The notes: generated by a model from the letters alone, not told the origin. 64,000 bases of DNA from Clostridium kluyveri DSM 555 (GCF_000016505.1 NC_009706.1:3844001-3908000), one strand, 5' to 3'. Counted from the stretch's first letter, positions 54,290 through 62,826 are shown. Numbers and translations are program-made.

Positions 54290-54553
54290 TTAGATAAGAC
54301 GCGGAATCACGACAAAAGCCAGAATACCCACAAGGTACACCGCGTTCAGGCCAAGAGCAATTTTGGTATAAATATCTCTCAAATGCTTTTTGGCAAACAG
54401 AAACAGTGAATAAATAAAGCTGAGCGCGATGAAGATGAAGTAACCGATCACGATACCTGTCGCGTTCGGGTCGGACGGCTTCCACACAAAGAGGATCGTA
54501 ATGGGGACAAAGATCGTTATAAAGGCAATGATACTTAGAATTTTATTTTTCAT
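54290..54553 (-). CDS. Small membrane protein
   Basis: An 87-residue protein with three hydrophobic helices (about 5-24, 33-52, 63-84). AAAGGAG before the ATG. Part of the transporter operon, 16 bp after the lipoprotein gene; no family recognised. Probably an accessory of the immunity transporter. Confidence 0.7.
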   Translation of the reverse strand: MKNKILSIIAFITIFVPITILFVWKPSDPNATGIVIGYFIFIALSFIYSLFLFAKKHLRDIYTKIALGLNAVYLVGILAFVVIPRLI

Positions 54554-54569
54554 GGTTTTTTAACTCCTT

Positions 54570-55031
54570 TTATTTGATTTCCAGTTCTACAGAGCCGGTG
54601 AAGCCATCGCCCTCAACGGCAATATAGTTGCTGGCAGATGGCAGCTCAATTGTTTCAGAATAATCGCCGCTGCTTTCGATCAGCACCTGAGGGTCATCCG
54701 TCCCTGACTTAAAAACAACCTTTGCAGTCCCATCCGTGATGTTGAGTGTGCAGGTGACTTTGATTTCATTTCCGTCGTTTCGTTCCAGCGCCGTTCCGCC
54801 AAAGAGGGTTTCCGTTCCCGTGAAGCTGTCATAATCAGCGGAATAGTTTCCGACATAGCTGTCGGAGCCGAAGCTGCGCTTTCCCTGCAATTTGCTGTCT
54901 TTCGTCAGGTTATCGTCCCCGGCCTCCTGCAAAGCCTCGTTATAATGATTGACAATTTCATCTTTTGTGCAGCCTGTCAGTACGAAAACGAAGCAGCACG
55001 CGATCATTAAGAAGAGAATGTATTTTTTCAC
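54570..55031 (-). CDS. Lipoprotein of the immunity operon
   Basis: A 153-residue protein with an N-terminal signal and lipobox LTGC (Cys at 21); the mature part is beta-rich (GDYSETIELPSASNYIAVEG in part, VELEIK at the end). It overlaps the permease gene by 4 bp. Lipoproteins with LanFEG-type transporters (LanI) can bind the antimicrobial peptide; this role is inferred. Confidence 0.8.
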   Translation of the reverse strand: MKKYILFLMIACCFVFVLTGCTKDEIVNHYNEALQEAGDDNLTKDSKLQGKRSFGSDSYVGNYSADYDSFTGTETLFGGTALERNDGNEIKVTCTLNITDGTAKVVFKSGTDDPQVLIESSGDYSETIELPSASNYIAVEGDGFTGSVELEIK

Positions 55032-55852
55032 TTATAAGCCTCCTGTCGGTTTTGCCTGCCGTGACCGCCTTTCTTTAAGGAAGCGGCTGCAGCTGCATCT
55101 TTGCTCGGAATATGGATGATGATTCCTGTCAGTATTATCATTGCTAAGATTACGCAGATGCCAATAAAAGTGTTCTGCGTGGAAGCATAGCTGCCTGCGG
55201 TATCGGACACAAAACCTTCGCCGCCAAACCCCACGATACTGAGCCCGGCTGACAACGGCCACAGGTTGCGGATCACGGGATTCTTAAAGTAAATCGTAAT
55301 GTATCCGAGAAGGAACGCAACCACGGCTCCGCCCCGGAAAGCGTCCTGTCTGCGCCCACAAAGGGCGATCAGAGGGAATTCTCCAATACAGGTAAAGAGG
55401 GCCATACCGATAATCTGGATGCTTCCCGATACAATGACGGAGAGCGACATGTTTTCCGGGCAGCAGATCAGTCCGACGATACTTGTAATGAATGCATTAT
55501 AAAGGCCGAGCAGCAACGCAACCACACCGAGGGCGGTCAGCTTGCCAGCCATAAGGCGCGGGAAGCTGACGGGAACGGTCAGCAGATTCTTGAGGGTGTC
55601 ATCCGTGTATTCCCGGTTGATCATATAGCCGCCGATCAGGGCGAGAATCATAGGGAAAAAGATTGTCATGTTGTTCCAGATGGTGCTGTTAAGTAAATCA
55701 GGAAATGTATAGTTCAAAACGGTCTTGGCGTCGTCCGACATCATGTTCTGCATCGCAATTGAAATGATAGGAGAACAGGTTACACCGATGATGCCGACGA
55801 GGATGATGCTGTACCGTTTCAGTTTTTGAAATTCTGTGCGAATCAAATTCAT
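55028..55852 (-). CDS. ABC-2 permease, lantibiotic immunity type (second)
   Basis: A 274-residue membrane protein with six hydrophobic spans, MutG/SpaG type; starts MNLIRTEFQKLKRYSI, has MINREYTDDTLKNLLTVPV. ATG at 55852 with GGAGG upstream. Third gene of the transporter operon. With the other permease and the ATPase it should form a LanFEG/CprABC-type exporter that expels or displaces cationic peptides from the membrane. Confidence 0.88.
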   Translation of the reverse strand: MNLIRTEFQKLKRYSIILVGIIGVTCSPIISIAMQNMMSDDAKTVLNYTFPDLLNSTIWNNMTIFFPMILALIGGYMINREYTDDTLKNLLTVPVSFPRLMAGKLTALGVVALLLGLYNAFITSIVGLICCPENMSLSVIVSGSIQIIGMALFTCIGEFPLIALCGRRQDAFRGGAVVAFLLGYITIYFKNPVIRNLWPLSAGLSIVGFGGEGFVSDTAGSYASTQNTFIGICVILAMIILTGIIIHIPSKDAAAAASLKKGGHGRQNRQEAYK

Positions 55853-55867
55853 CGTCACGCCTCCTTT

Positions 55868-56653
55868 CTATAGTTCGCGCTGGTTGTAAATTCGTATCAT
55901 CAGCGCGGTAAACACAACCGCCATCACCACAAGGATTATAAGGCAGACGGGGGTGGAAACGAAGTAGGGCCGCATGGTTTCATAAAATTCCGATGCTGAA
56001 CCTTTCCCCGGATCGTAAAACTGATAGATCCAGCGGTTGATCAGCGGGATGGGCAGCACAGTCCCGATATTCACGCCGACAGGTGTCAGCATGCCTGCGT
56101 CCGTAAAGTGGACGACGTAGTTGACAATCGTATAAAACAGGGTGATGACAATGGAAATCAGGTTGTTCTTATTGAACCACACCACTAACACCACGCATGG
56201 GAGAGCTGCTGTCAGGAGCATAATCCCAAGCAAAATGCTGAGAAAAAATTTCTGCCCCATATTGATAAGAGCCATGCCCAGCAGCTTTGCGCACACTGCA
56301 CTGGCTAGAAATCCGCCGAGGGAATAGGCCACGGCGACAATCGCCATGACGCTGATTTTCGCCAGCACAAGCCTTTCTCTTGAGACCGGGATCGTCGCAA
56401 GGTTTTTTAACGTGTCGCTGTCCTGCTCCGTAAAAAACAGCGAAGTAGAGATTACCACCAAAATGGGAAGCAGCAGAAGGAAATCTCCGTAGTCAACAAT
56501 TCCCGAAAATAGATTGTCAAAATCCGGCTGCGTTGGGGTGTTCCAGTACAGCGCTGTCATCACAATCGGAAAAATGAATGCCGCCAGTGTCGCCAGCAGA
56601 AACATGGGACGCCGTTTGAACTTTTGAAATTCACAGAGGATCAGGTTATGCAA
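55868..56653 (-). CDS. ABC-2 permease, lantibiotic immunity type (first)
   Basis: About 261 residues, six membrane spans, LanE-like: LILCEFQKFKRRPMFLL, then EQDSDTLKNLATIPVSRERLV. I use TTG 56653 (GGGGGTG upstream); a GTG at 56662 is the alternative. Overlaps the ATPase gene slightly. Confidence 0.87.
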   Translation of the reverse strand: MHNLILCEFQKFKRRPMFLLATLAAFIFPIVMTALYWNTPTQPDFDNLFSGIVDYGDFLLLLPILVVISTSLFFTEQDSDTLKNLATIPVSRERLVLAKISVMAIVAVAYSLGGFLASAVCAKLLGMALINMGQKFFLSILLGIMLLTAALPCVVLVVWFNKNNLISIVITLFYTIVNYVVHFTDAGMLTPVGVNIGTVLPIPLINRWIYQFYDPGKGSASEFYETMRPYFVSTPVCLIILVVMAVVFTALMIRIYNQREL

Positions 56654-57581
56654 TGCCCTCACCCCCGGTCACGCGCTTGAAGTAGTCCTCCAGCGTATCC
56701 TCGCAAGTATGGGCTTCCGCGACCTCCAATCCACTCTCAATAAAAGCGCGGGTGAGCGCCGTCACCGGCAAATTCGTATCGTACAGGCGCAGACTGCGGT
56801 CATTTTCCACCGTAAAGTTATTCGTCCCAAAGCTTCGCTCCATGATTCTGGACGCCTGTGCCGTGTCGGAGACGATGAAATGAACATACTTACTGTTTTT
56901 TTCTTCTAATTCAGAAAGACTTTCTTCCTCCAGCAGAGCCCCATGGTCGATGATGCCGATATCGTCCGCCAGCAGGGATATTTCCGAAAGAATGTGGCTG
57001 GAAATCAAAATGGTTTTTCCTCTCGCGTCGCACAGCTCCCGGATGAACGAACGGACTTCCGCAATGCCGATGGGGTCAAGCCCGTTGATCGGCTCGTCCA
57101 GAATCAGCAGTTCCGGGTCGTGCATGATGGCAAGCGCGATGGCCAGACGCTGCTTCATACCGAGTGAGTATTGTGAAAACAGTTTTTTATCGCCGTACGG
57201 CAGCCCGACAACTTCCAATGCGCTGGAAACAGCGTTGCGCTTGGAAACACCCCGGAGTCGGGCAAAGATATTCAGGTTTTCCGTGCCGGTCAGATTTGGG
57301 TAAAAGCCCGGCGACTCAATGAGGTTGCCGACACGTGGCAGGATTTTTTTCTCATTTCCACGAATGCTTTTACCGAAAATTTTCACCTCTCCCGAGGTCG
57401 GCTGCGTCAGGCCTAGCAGCATTTTCATCGTCGTGGTTTTTCCGGCACCGTTTCGTCCGAGCAACCCATAAATACGACCCTTTTTTACATGAATACTCAG
57501 GTTGGCAACGCTTTTCTGCGCGCCATTCTGCGCGCCATATTGTTTGGTAAGATTTTTTGTTTCAATGATTATATCACTCAA
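56646..57581 (-). CDS. ABC transporter ATPase, lantibiotic immunity (LanF/CprA-like)
   Basis: A 311-residue ATPase: Walker A GRNGAGKTTT (about 42-51), signature YSLGMKQR, Walker B LLILDEPINGLDP, switch His in ISSHILSE, and the long C-terminal tail of LanF/BcrA-type subunits. GGAGG precedes the ATG. First gene of the operon, transcribed from a promoter with 11-bp repeats that the neighbouring response regulator probably binds. The operon and regulators resemble C. difficile cprABC-cprRK, which protects against cationic peptides. Confidence 0.92.
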   Translation of the reverse strand: MSDIIIETKNLTKQYGAQNGAQKSVANLSIHVKKGRIYGLLGRNGAGKTTTMKMLLGLTQPTSGEVKIFGKSIRGNEKKILPRVGNLIESPGFYPNLTGTENLNIFARLRGVSKRNAVSSALEVVGLPYGDKKLFSQYSLGMKQRLAIALAIMHDPELLILDEPINGLDPIGIAEVRSFIRELCDARGKTILISSHILSEISLLADDIGIIDHGALLEEESLSELEEKNSKYVHFIVSDTAQASRIMERSFGTNNFTVENDRSLRLYDTNLPVTALTRAFIESGLEVAEAHTCEDTLEDYFKRVTGGEGIA

Positions 57582-57627
57582 TCTCAGAACCTCCTTTTCT
57601 TACTGAAACCAGTGTAACACGCCAAGC

Positions 57628-57665
57628 TTGCATTAACCTTGCATTAACCTTGCATTAACCTTGCA
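57628..57665 (-). promoter_or_regulatory. Operator: three and a half 11-bp tandem repeats
   Basis: TTGCATTAACC repeated at 57628, 57639, 57650 and partially at 57661 with exactly 11-bp period (minus strand GGTTAATGCAA). Followed toward the ATPase gene by GTGTTACACT, a likely -10. OmpR-type regulators bind such head-to-tail repeats. Confidence 0.75.
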
Positions 57666-57681
57666 ATTTTGGCAGAAAAAA

Positions 57682-57705
57682 AATCCCTGCCCACAGACAG
57701 GGATT
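57682..57705 (-). terminator. Terminator of the two-component operon
   Basis: AATCCCTG / CAGGGATT stem then TTTTTTTCTG on the minus strand. Confidence 0.85.
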
Positions 57706-57708
57706 CAC

Positions 57709-58632
57709 TCAATTTTTTACTGAGAAGCCAACGATAAACGCTGTATATCGGTTTGGTTCACTTTGGGCGGTAATCTTACCGTCCATTTTTTCGACCATCT
57801 GCCGGACAATGGACAGTCCCAATCCGCTTCCCTTATCAGAGCGGCCTTTATCACATTTGTATAACCGCTCAAAGATGTGCGGCAGATCCGCTTTCTCGAT
57901 GCCGATCCCGTTGTCTGTGATACGGATTTCAATTTTATTTCCTTCTTGTGTCATTTCGATTTTTATCTGTGTGGCCCGGCTATGGTTAATGACGTTTTGC
58001 ACCAGATTGTTGATAATACGGGCATATCCGTCCAAATCCACCTTTGCAAACAGCGGCCTTTCCGGAATATTAATTTCGTAGTCTAGATGATTTTCTTCAA
58101 ATATGGGAATCCAGTCTTTCAGAACATTTCGGGTTAGCTCCGCAAGCTCCACCCGCTCTATGGATAAGGCGAATTCGCTGGAATTGAGCTTGAACCAGTC
58201 GAAAAGGACATCGATATAATCCTTCAGGTCGTGGGCTTTGTGTCTGGCGATTTCCAGATAATCCTCGCGCTCTTTTCCTGTGACAACGCCTCTATGCGAC
58301 GCATCCAGATAGCCGATCAATGTAGTGAGCGGTGTCCGCACGTCATGGGAGAGGCTAGTCATGAGTTGACGATTGGTTTCGTCCGCTGTCCTGAGTCCGG
58401 AGAGCTGTTCCTCGTAACGGGTAACAATTTCATTCATTTTGTAGGAAAGGTCTGCGGTCAACTCATTGTCCACGGCAAGAATTCTGCGATTTCCGTTTCC
58501 GGCTTCAATGTCATTCAGAGCATCTGTCATGTCCTGAAGCTGCCGCTTGACACCAAGGAGTTTTCCCATACAAATCATACCGAACAGAAGAGCAAGGAAG
58601 AAGAGTATGCCTAATGTCACATCGAGAATCAC
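57709..58632 (-). CDS. Sensor histidine kinase (Cpr/LanK-like)
   Basis: A 307-residue kinase with one N-terminal membrane helix (about 4-27), a HAMP-like linker, HisKA with SLSHDVRTPL (His96), and HATPase_c with NLVQNVINHS (N box), DNGIGI and GSGLGLS. No sizeable extracellular domain, so it is an intramembrane-sensing type kinase. GTG start with GGAGGTG upstream. It lies 3 bp after the response regulator gene. Confidence 0.92.
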   Translation of the reverse strand: MILDVTLGILFFLALLFGMICMGKLLGVKRQLQDMTDALNDIEAGNGNRRILAVDNELTADLSYKMNEIVTRYEEQLSGLRTADETNRQLMTSLSHDVRTPLTTLIGYLDASHRGVVTGKEREDYLEIARHKAHDLKDYIDVLFDWFKLNSSEFALSIERVELAELTRNVLKDWIPIFEENHLDYEINIPERPLFAKVDLDGYARIINNLVQNVINHSRATQIKIEMTQEGNKIEIRITDNGIGIEKADLPHIFERLYKCDKGRSDKGSGLGLSIVRQMVEKMDGKITAQSEPNRYTAFIVGFSVKN

Positions 58633-58635
58633 GGC

Positions 58636-59331
58636 TTACACCTCCTTGTTGAAGCGGTAGCCGATTCCTTTTACCGTCTGGATGTAATAGGGAGCGCCGG
58701 AATCAGGTTCGATTTTTTTGCGGAGCCTGCTGATAATCGCCATAATATTGCTGTCATCATAAACGTATGCTTCACCCCAAACTTCCTCGTAAATCTGCTG
58801 TTTTGTCAAAATCTTCCCCTGATTTTTCGCGCAGAACAGCAGCAGGTCAAATTCTTTCGGCGGCAATTCAAACGTCCCGTTCTGAGTGGTTACGCTCCGG
58901 CTGTCCAAGTCTATGGTCAGCCCCTGATAAGTCAGCGGCTGTGAATGATCTCCAGTCGTATTGAACCGCGTATAACGGCGGATTAAGGAAACCACACGGG
59001 CAATCAGTTCATCCATATCAAAGGGTTTTGTCAGATAATCATCCGCACCCGAGCGCAGTCCGCGAACCTTTGATGTGCTGTCATTTTTGGAGGTCAGCAT
59101 TAGTATGGGAACACTGCTTGTCTGCCGTATTTTCTCCATAGTCTGAAAGCCGTCCATTCCCGGCATCATCACATCCAAAAGAATAAGCTGGTAATCATTC
59201 TTCTGGAGCATGGCGAGCCCATCCGCACCGGAATAGCAATGGTCTGCGTCTATACTTTCAACCGCCACGCTCTGCCTGATCAAAGCACACAGCTCTTTAT
59301 CATCATCAATCACTAAGATTTTATAGCTCAT
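58636..59331 (-). CDS. OmpR-family response regulator (Cpr/LanR-like)
   Basis: A 231-residue regulator: receiver domain with acidic DDD at 9-11, phospho-Asp53 in LLDVMMPG, LTSK with the conserved Lys, and a C-terminal winged helix (GTFELPPKEFDLL, VWGEAYVYDDSNIMAIISRL in part). ATG at 59331 with AAGGAGG; the frame extends two codons further. It presumably binds the 11-bp repeats at 57628-57665 to turn on the transporter. Confidence 0.93.
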   Translation of the reverse strand: MSYKILVIDDDKELCALIRQSVAVESIDADHCYSGADGLAMLQKNDYQLILLDVMMPGMDGFQTMEKIRQTSSVPILMLTSKNDSTSKVRGLRSGADDYLTKPFDMDELIARVVSLIRRYTRFNTTGDHSQPLTYQGLTIDLDSRSVTTQNGTFELPPKEFDLLLFCAKNQGKILTKQQIYEEVWGEAYVYDDSNIMAIISRLRKKIEPDSGAPYYIQTVKGIGYRFNKEV

Positions 59332-59353
59332 TTTCAATCCTCCTTCGATTCAT

Positions 59354-59533
59354 TTACTTTTTTTCTTCTTTCTTCCTCGCATCAGCTGGTTTCTCCGCAT
59401 CCTTTGGAATTGCCCATGCGCGACCGAAACGAACCGCTCCGGCTATTCTGTTTTCCTCGCAGAGTTTCTGTATTCTTCTCTTTGAGATACCCCATTGATC
59501 AGCGGCCTGCTGTACGGATATATAATCAAGCAT
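59354..59533 (-). CDS. Small HTH (excisionase-like) protein, paralogue
   Basis: A 59-residue protein, MLDYISVQQAADQWGISKRR..., with the same layout as the gene at 45946 (AAxxWxIxxRRxQxLC, then AVRFG and WAIPKDAxKP). GGAGG before the ATG at 59533. It lies 23 bp upstream of the response-regulator gene and so may be expressed with it. Supports a nested or composite element. Confidence 0.8.
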   Translation of the reverse strand: MLDYISVQQAADQWGISKRRIQKLCEENRIAGAVRFGRAWAIPKDAEKPADARKKEEKK

Positions 59534-59654
59534 TTGTATTCCTCCAACTTGTGTCTTTCTCTCAGTATATACGCAATCGCGAATGAAAGCAACAACCGCC
59601 TTGCAAAGCCAGTCCTCTCACTTTAATTAAGAGAGGGAGCTGGCTGTGCGCTAA

Positions 59655-59710
59655 TACGATAAATTTTTTGCTTGGAAAGAATTTTTGAAAGCCTACGAGC
59701 TCACGCTCTA
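59655..59710 (-). pseudogene. 3' fragment of a sigma-like gene
   Basis: Nucleotides align with the 3' end of the sigma-like gene at 52189 (GGCTxTCAAAxxTT, TCCAAGC, AAAAATTT in the same order). No start or upstream part is seen. It is the relic of a second copy of that gene. Confidence 0.5.
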
Positions 59711-59751
59711 TCATGCAGCGAGTCCAATGAATTTCTATTTGTGCCTTGAAG

Positions 59752-59780
59752 TTGACAATACTAATGAGCAGTGGTAATAT
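59752..59780 (+). promoter_or_regulatory. Promoter of the ZTP/THF leader
   Basis: TTGACA (59752-59757), 17 bp, TAATAT (59775-59780), about 10 bp before the ZTP aptamer. Confidence 0.75.
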
Positions 59781-59787
59781 AAATGTG

Positions 59788-59886
59788 TTGTATGACTGAC
59801 GGAAGTGGATTCAACCACAGGGAGTACAGCGTTTTGGAAAGCCGACCGTCTGGGCATGATGCTTGGATTGGTGGGTCTTTTTTATT
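59788..59886 (+). ncRNA. ZTP (pfl) riboswitch
   Basis: TGACTGACGGAAGTGG, AACCACAGGGAGT and GCCGACCGTCTGGGCA in the consensus order of the ZTP aptamer (P1 and pseudoknot: AACCAC pairs with GTGG; CCGYCTGGGC is the diagnostic 3' element). A GACC ... GGTC TTTTTT hairpin directly follows, giving a terminator platform. It senses ZMP/ZTP, that is, shortage of 10-formyl-THF. Confidence 0.88.
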
Positions 59887-59924
59887 TTCTGAATGCACTT
59901 AATACCATTCAGAGAACATTTGAA

Positions 59925-60048
59925 TCAGAGCAGAGTAGAACGTTGTGCGTAAATCATTGATTTGCAGTGCCTTCTGAACGGGGAGTTGTCAGAGGGACGA
60001 AAAGCCTTTTAGGGCTTACGGTACAAGGTTCGCATCCCGCTGCTGCAT
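59925..60048 (+). ncRNA. Tetrahydrofolate (THF) riboswitch
   Basis: Starts AGCAGAGTAG and closes GCATCCCGCTGCT, so AGCAG pairs with CTGCT. Between lie GTGCGTAAAT, GGGGAGTTGTC, GGACGAAAAGCC and CGGTACAAGGTTCGCATCCC, matching the conserved blocks of class I THF aptamers in order. It follows the ZTP riboswitch by about 40 bp and precedes the FolT-like gene by about 145 bp. Confidence 0.8.
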
Positions 60049-60191
60049 AAGGAGAAGCGGTGTAATGATTGTGCCTCTTGTTGTGTAGCTGTGCTGCATG
60101 ACAGGAGGTGTATTTGATGGTTATAACTTAGAAATTCAATTTAACAATAAACTTTCTATGTCACGTTCTATTTAAGAAGGGAGAAGTTAAA

Positions 60192-61094
60192 TTGAAGAAT
60201 ACAACTTTATATGTGCGCCGCATCACAATCTCTGCGGTATTTCTCAGTATTTCACTTGTTTTAAAAACAACATTTTCTTTCTACATACCCGTGTTTGGTC
60301 AAAATGGAATGAGTGTTGGCATCTCCGGCATTTTCTCCATTATGCCATCCCTGTTATTCGGGCCAGTATATGGCGCGGTTGTGTCCGGGCTTTCTGACTT
60401 TTTGGGTTACCTTTTAAAGCCTGTTGGAACCTATATACCTCTTATGACGCTGGTCGTAGCTGCCGGTGGATTTATCCGGGGCGCATTATGGTCTGTCCTG
60501 TGCAACAAAGACAACAAGAAAATGAGAATGATAGTTGCAATTTTTTCCGTACTCATGTTATTAGCAGGGATTTGTAATATTGCGTTTCTGGCTGCCGATG
60601 GCGTTAATCGTGAATTCTACAATCATGTACAAAAAGAAAACGTCAATACGGACAACATGCACCTTATCAGTAAAATGCTGATTGAAAGAACCATTGGTAC
60701 AAAAGATCCATCGGGAAATCTGGCAACATATATTTCTTGGGTCACAACCGCAATGATTGGATGCGCAACTCTCGGCATCCTGTTGTTAGCCGCTGATCTC
60801 TTCCTGTCGAAAAAGATTTTTCATGACACAAGCAGGGAGCAGATCCCCCAACTTCTTATCGCTATGATTGGTTCCGGTTTGATTGTCACCACTCTTAACA
60901 CAGTCGTATTGCGTGAAACAATTTTTACCGCATGGAAGGTACTGCCGTTTGCAGTCATATGGATTCCCAGAGTAATTGAAGAAATCCTTGGCAATACAGT
61001 CAAGGCATATTTTGTGGTCATTCTGATGGGCATTTGCAGAAAACAGAATACCCTGCAAGAGATAATGAATGGGTCATCCGTTAAGTTCAAATAG
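60192..61094 (+). CDS. ECF transporter S component, FolT-like
   Basis: A 300-residue membrane protein with about six spans; the GIFSIMPSLLFGPVYGAVVSG, in part, and GLSDFLGYLLKPVGTYIPLM, in part, segments match folate-type ECF S components, but it is longer than FolT (about 170-200) due to a 60-residue insert around 130-180. TTG start at 60192 with AGGGAG upstream. Two folate-pathway riboswitches precede it, which strongly suggests a folate or folate-precursor substrate. It needs a general EcfA/A'/T module encoded elsewhere. Confidence 0.82.
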   Translation: MKNTTLYVRRITISAVFLSISLVLKTTFSFYIPVFGQNGMSVGISGIFSIMPSLLFGPVYGAVVSGLSDFLGYLLKPVGTYIPLMTLVVAAGGFIRGALWSVLCNKDNKKMRMIVAIFSVLMLLAGICNIAFLAADGVNREFYNHVQKENVNTDNMHLISKMLIERTIGTKDPSGNLATYISWVTTAMIGCATLGILLLAADLFLSKKIFHDTSREQIPQLLIAMIGSGLIVTTLNTVVLRETIFTAWKVLPFAVIWIPRVIEEILGNTVKAYFVVILMGICRKQNTLQEIMNGSSVKFK

Positions 61095-61935
61095 AAATCA
61101 AAGACTCGTAAGATTGGAGCGGAGCATTTTGGAACACTATACGGTTTTAAATGAAAACGTACACCAGTTTCCGGTGGTGATTGATTTACCCCACAGCGGC
61201 ACCTTTGTCCCCGAAGACATTCGCAGCAGCTTCCTTAAAGGCGTCTGTCTGTCAAACACAGATTGGTTCTTGCCGGAGCTATACGACTTTCTTCCTGCAA
61301 TGGGCTGCACCACGATCATCAACCACCTAAGCCGTTATGTGGTAGATATGAACCGGCCGGTCAATAGTGCAAAACATGGGGATTACCGCAAAACCGTAGT
61401 CTATCAGGAAAATACTCAAGGCAGCCGTTTGTATTCTTCACCGCTGAATGAGAATGAAATTAACCGTCGGGTAGGCCTGTATTATGACCCTTATCATCAG
61501 GCGCTTGAAAAACTTTTGCGTGAAAAATTAAAGGTGTATCCGTCGGTTCTCCTTTTGGACTTGCACAGTTTCTTCCTTGACTTTGGCGATGGCGGCAGCC
61601 AAGATATTTATTTATCCAACCGACGCGGCGTTACATCCTCTGAGCAGACGTTGTATGGACTGCACGAAAATCTTACAGCACAAGGCTACAGTGTTATAGA
61701 TAATGCAAACTTGGGAGGACATATTATTAATCATTACCGTGAGCTTTTTGGCGAGCGGATTGAGGGTGTGATGATGGAACTGCGGTATACAAAATATATC
61801 GCAGACCGCTACTTTGGAGAAGAAGAGCTAACGGATAGAAACGAAATGCTTTTTCAATCTGCAAAGCAAAAGCTAAAGGAAGCGTTTATGCGACTGCCTT
61901 ATTTTCAGGGGGTAAATACAAAACAGGCGAAATAG
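61069..61935 (+). CDS. N-formylglutamate amidohydrolase family protein
   Basis: Up to 288 residues of the FGase/HutG-2 superfamily: DLPHSGTFVPE, DMNRPVN, LLDLHSFF, HIINHYRE and MMELRYTKY contain the likely metal His/Asp/Glu. The longest frame starts at ATG 61069 and overlaps folT by 26 bp; a TTG at 61129 (GGAGCGGAG just upstream) fits the family better. By family it removes formyl or acyl groups from glutamate; in this operon a folate-related formyl substrate is an inference. Confidence 0.8.
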   Translation: MGHPLSSNRNQRLVRLERSILEHYTVLNENVHQFPVVIDLPHSGTFVPEDIRSSFLKGVCLSNTDWFLPELYDFLPAMGCTTIINHLSRYVVDMNRPVNSAKHGDYRKTVVYQENTQGSRLYSSPLNENEINRRVGLYYDPYHQALEKLLREKLKVYPSVLLLDLHSFFLDFGDGGSQDIYLSNRRGVTSSEQTLYGLHENLTAQGYSVIDNANLGGHIINHYRELFGERIEGVMMELRYTKYIADRYFGEEELTDRNEMLFQSAKQKLKEAFMRLPYFQGVNTKQAK

Positions 61936-62026
61936 CAACGCGTATTTTACGGTATATGACTACAATGGAAATAATTTCTACGTATCCCGATATAATTAAT
62001 AAAATCACAAAAGGAGGAATAATCCG

Positions 62027-62662
62027 ATGGAACAAAAAGATTACTGGAACAGTGTATCGGAGACAAAACAGTTTACAACGCCATTTCAGGCAAATGAATT
62101 CGCCAATTATCTCGATCTCAATGCCGTCATTCTTGATGTTGGGTGCGGCTATGGCCGTACATTAAACGAATTGCATCATCTTGGGTACAGGCATCTGATT
62201 GGCATGGATTTTTCGCAGGGAATGATCGAACGGGGAAAACAGCAGGCTCCTTATCTTGACCTCCGTTTGAAAAAAGATGCAGGGATTGATTTGCCGGATC
62301 ATAGTATAGACGCAGTGATACTCTTTGCCGTCCTGACTTGTATCAAAAGCAATGAAGAACAGCAGGCTCTGATTTCCGAAATAAATCGTGTATTAAAACC
62401 TGACGGAATTCTCTACATCAATGATTTCCTTATCAATTCAGATGAACGAAATCAAGCCCGCTATCAAAGCTTTGAAGAAAAGTATGGCATCTATGGTGTC
62501 TTTGAATTGCCGGAAGGCGCCGTTCTTCGCCATCACTCAGAGAAATGGTTGAAGGAGCTTATGGCTGATTTTAGCACATTGAAATATGAACGCCTGACAT
62601 TTACGACTATGAACGGGCATAAATCGAATGGATTTTATTTCATAGGAAGGAAACTTTCCTAA
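62027..62662 (+). CDS. SAM-dependent class I methyltransferase
   Basis: A 211-residue protein: motif I ILDVGCGYGRTLNEL, GMDFSQGMIERG, LPDHSIDAVILFAVLT, then RVLKPDGILYI. AAAGGAGG before the ATG. It lies 91 bp after the amidohydrolase-family gene, likely the same transcript. Substrate unknown. Confidence 0.85.
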   Translation: MEQKDYWNSVSETKQFTTPFQANEFANYLDLNAVILDVGCGYGRTLNELHHLGYRHLIGMDFSQGMIERGKQQAPYLDLRLKKDAGIDLPDHSIDAVILFAVLTCIKSNEEQQALISEINRVLKPDGILYINDFLINSDERNQARYQSFEEKYGIYGVFELPEGAVLRHHSEKWLKELMADFSTLKYERLTFTTMNGHKSNGFYFIGRKLS

Positions 62663-62826
62663 GTCTATCGTTTATTCTTAAGTTACCTTCAAAAAACAAC
62701 CAGTATATCTTGCTTTTCATCAATGACCTAGGTTATTATTGTTTTTTGTTCTCCCTAACAGTCATCACTGGTTCGTTCTCAATCCTAAGCCCATACTGTA
62801 AAATTGGGTGAGGAGGTGAACTTACA

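Noticed and set aside
57628-57665. Possible CRISPR array or minisatellite
   Set aside because: Three and a half adjacent 11-bp units with no spacers, just upstream of a regulated promoter; an operator explains it. No CRISPR array was seen anywhere in the window.
60110-60135. AGGAGGTG followed by a 4-codon ORF upstream of the FolT-like gene
   Set aside because: Too short to claim; possibly part of the THF riboswitch expression platform.
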